In this document: positions 63,912 through 64,000 of the stretch, in pieces
How positions within the stretch are numbered: position 1 is the first letter of the stretch
Layout of the letters: every line of letters begins with the position of its first letter
Source of the DNA: Io17-Chloro-G2 sp965226825
GTDB taxonomy: Bacteria; Chloroflexota; Dehalococcoidia; Lucifugimonadales; UBA3495
Length of the DNA stretch: 64,000 nt
Direction: 5' to 3'
Assembly (NCBI GenBank): GCA_965226825.1
Contig: CBDDED010000003.1
Location: 1,860,001-1,924,000, forward strand
Notes under the pieces: model-generated
What the model was told of the DNA's origin: nothing
The model's database searches: none
Seen by the model: the letters and a program-made list of their open reading frames with translations, nothing else
Position numbers and translations under genes: made by a program

Positions 63912-64000
63912 GCCAAACTCCTTTTGGTGGTCGGCCTTTGGATCTGGATGAGCCTAGGTTAAATCCCCTCGGCATCCCCGTCAATGCCAAAACCATAATG

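Overview
The window looks like chromosomal DNA of a Chloroflexota bacterium, most likely the SAR202/Dehalococcoidia side of the phylum. This is an inference. It rests on a 16S rRNA gene that stands alone with its own promoter and terminator and no 23S beside it (as in Dehalococcoides), and on a gene set rich in SDR dehydrogenases, TIM-barrel amidohydrolases, an enolase-superfamily enzyme, an F420-type luciferase-like oxidoreductase and DUF1800/DUF1501 proteins. TTG and GTG starts are frequent and no outer-membrane gene was recognised. The 16S sequence at 40525-42040 would settle the placement.

Layout. 1-2.2 kb: adenine-type DNA methylase, possibly cut by the window edge. 2.3-9.6 kb (minus): aminotransferase, a small unknown gene, then a cluster read DUF1800, PH/L7-L12/PH/SHOCT protein, DUF1501, NHL beta-propeller. 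10-15 kb: cupin, SDR, aminotransferase and two amidohydrolases (the first frameshifted). 15-20.3 kb (minus): Uma2-type protein and an operon for a 2-oxoacid dehydrogenase (E1alpha, E1beta, E2) ending in lipB. 20.6-27 kb: small helical protein, dnaA, thiI, squalene/phytoene synthase, cupin-like protein, alpha/beta hydrolase. 27.2-29.4 kb: an NgoMIV-type restriction-modification pair in which both genes carry an in-frame stop where a Trp codon is expected. 29.6-36.2 kb: a MacAB-like export operon with a very long adaptor, followed by DUF5666 and DUF2680 secreted proteins. 36.3-40 kb: SDR, hydrolase, MntA/HepT-type toxin-antitoxin pair, a 140-bp MITE-like element, lipoprotein, CBS-type protein. 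40.5-42.1 kb: solitary 16S unit. 42.4-46.7 kb: lipoprotein, deacetylase-like amidohydrolase with an overlapping unknown gene, M50 protease, unknown acidic-tailed protein. 46.8-47.3 kb: nine copies of a 54-bp repeat. 47.8-51.7 kb: a second DUF1800-DUF1501-NHL operon. 51.7-56.5 kb: enolase-family enzyme, coaX-coaBC, F420-type oxidoreductase. 56.8-60.9 kb (minus): an operon of an S49 peptidase, a GldG/DUF4350-like membrane protein and a lipoprotein built from three repeats. 61.1-64 kb: tRNA-Gln, VapBC-type pair, a non-coding stretch and an esterase.

How the parts fit. The metabolic genes are scattered small operons for CoA synthesis, lipoylated 2-oxoacid dehydrogenase, isoprenoid condensation and oxidation/hydrolysis of small organic molecules. 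The strongest candidates for an undescribed system are the duplicated DUF1800-DUF1501-NHL trio, none of whose members shows an export signal, and the S49 peptidase/GldG-like/three-repeat lipoprotein operon. A short palindromic repeat family (core resembling ATTCYCGnnnnCGGGAATCC) is scattered through the intergenic spaces and has expanded into the 54-bp tandem array.
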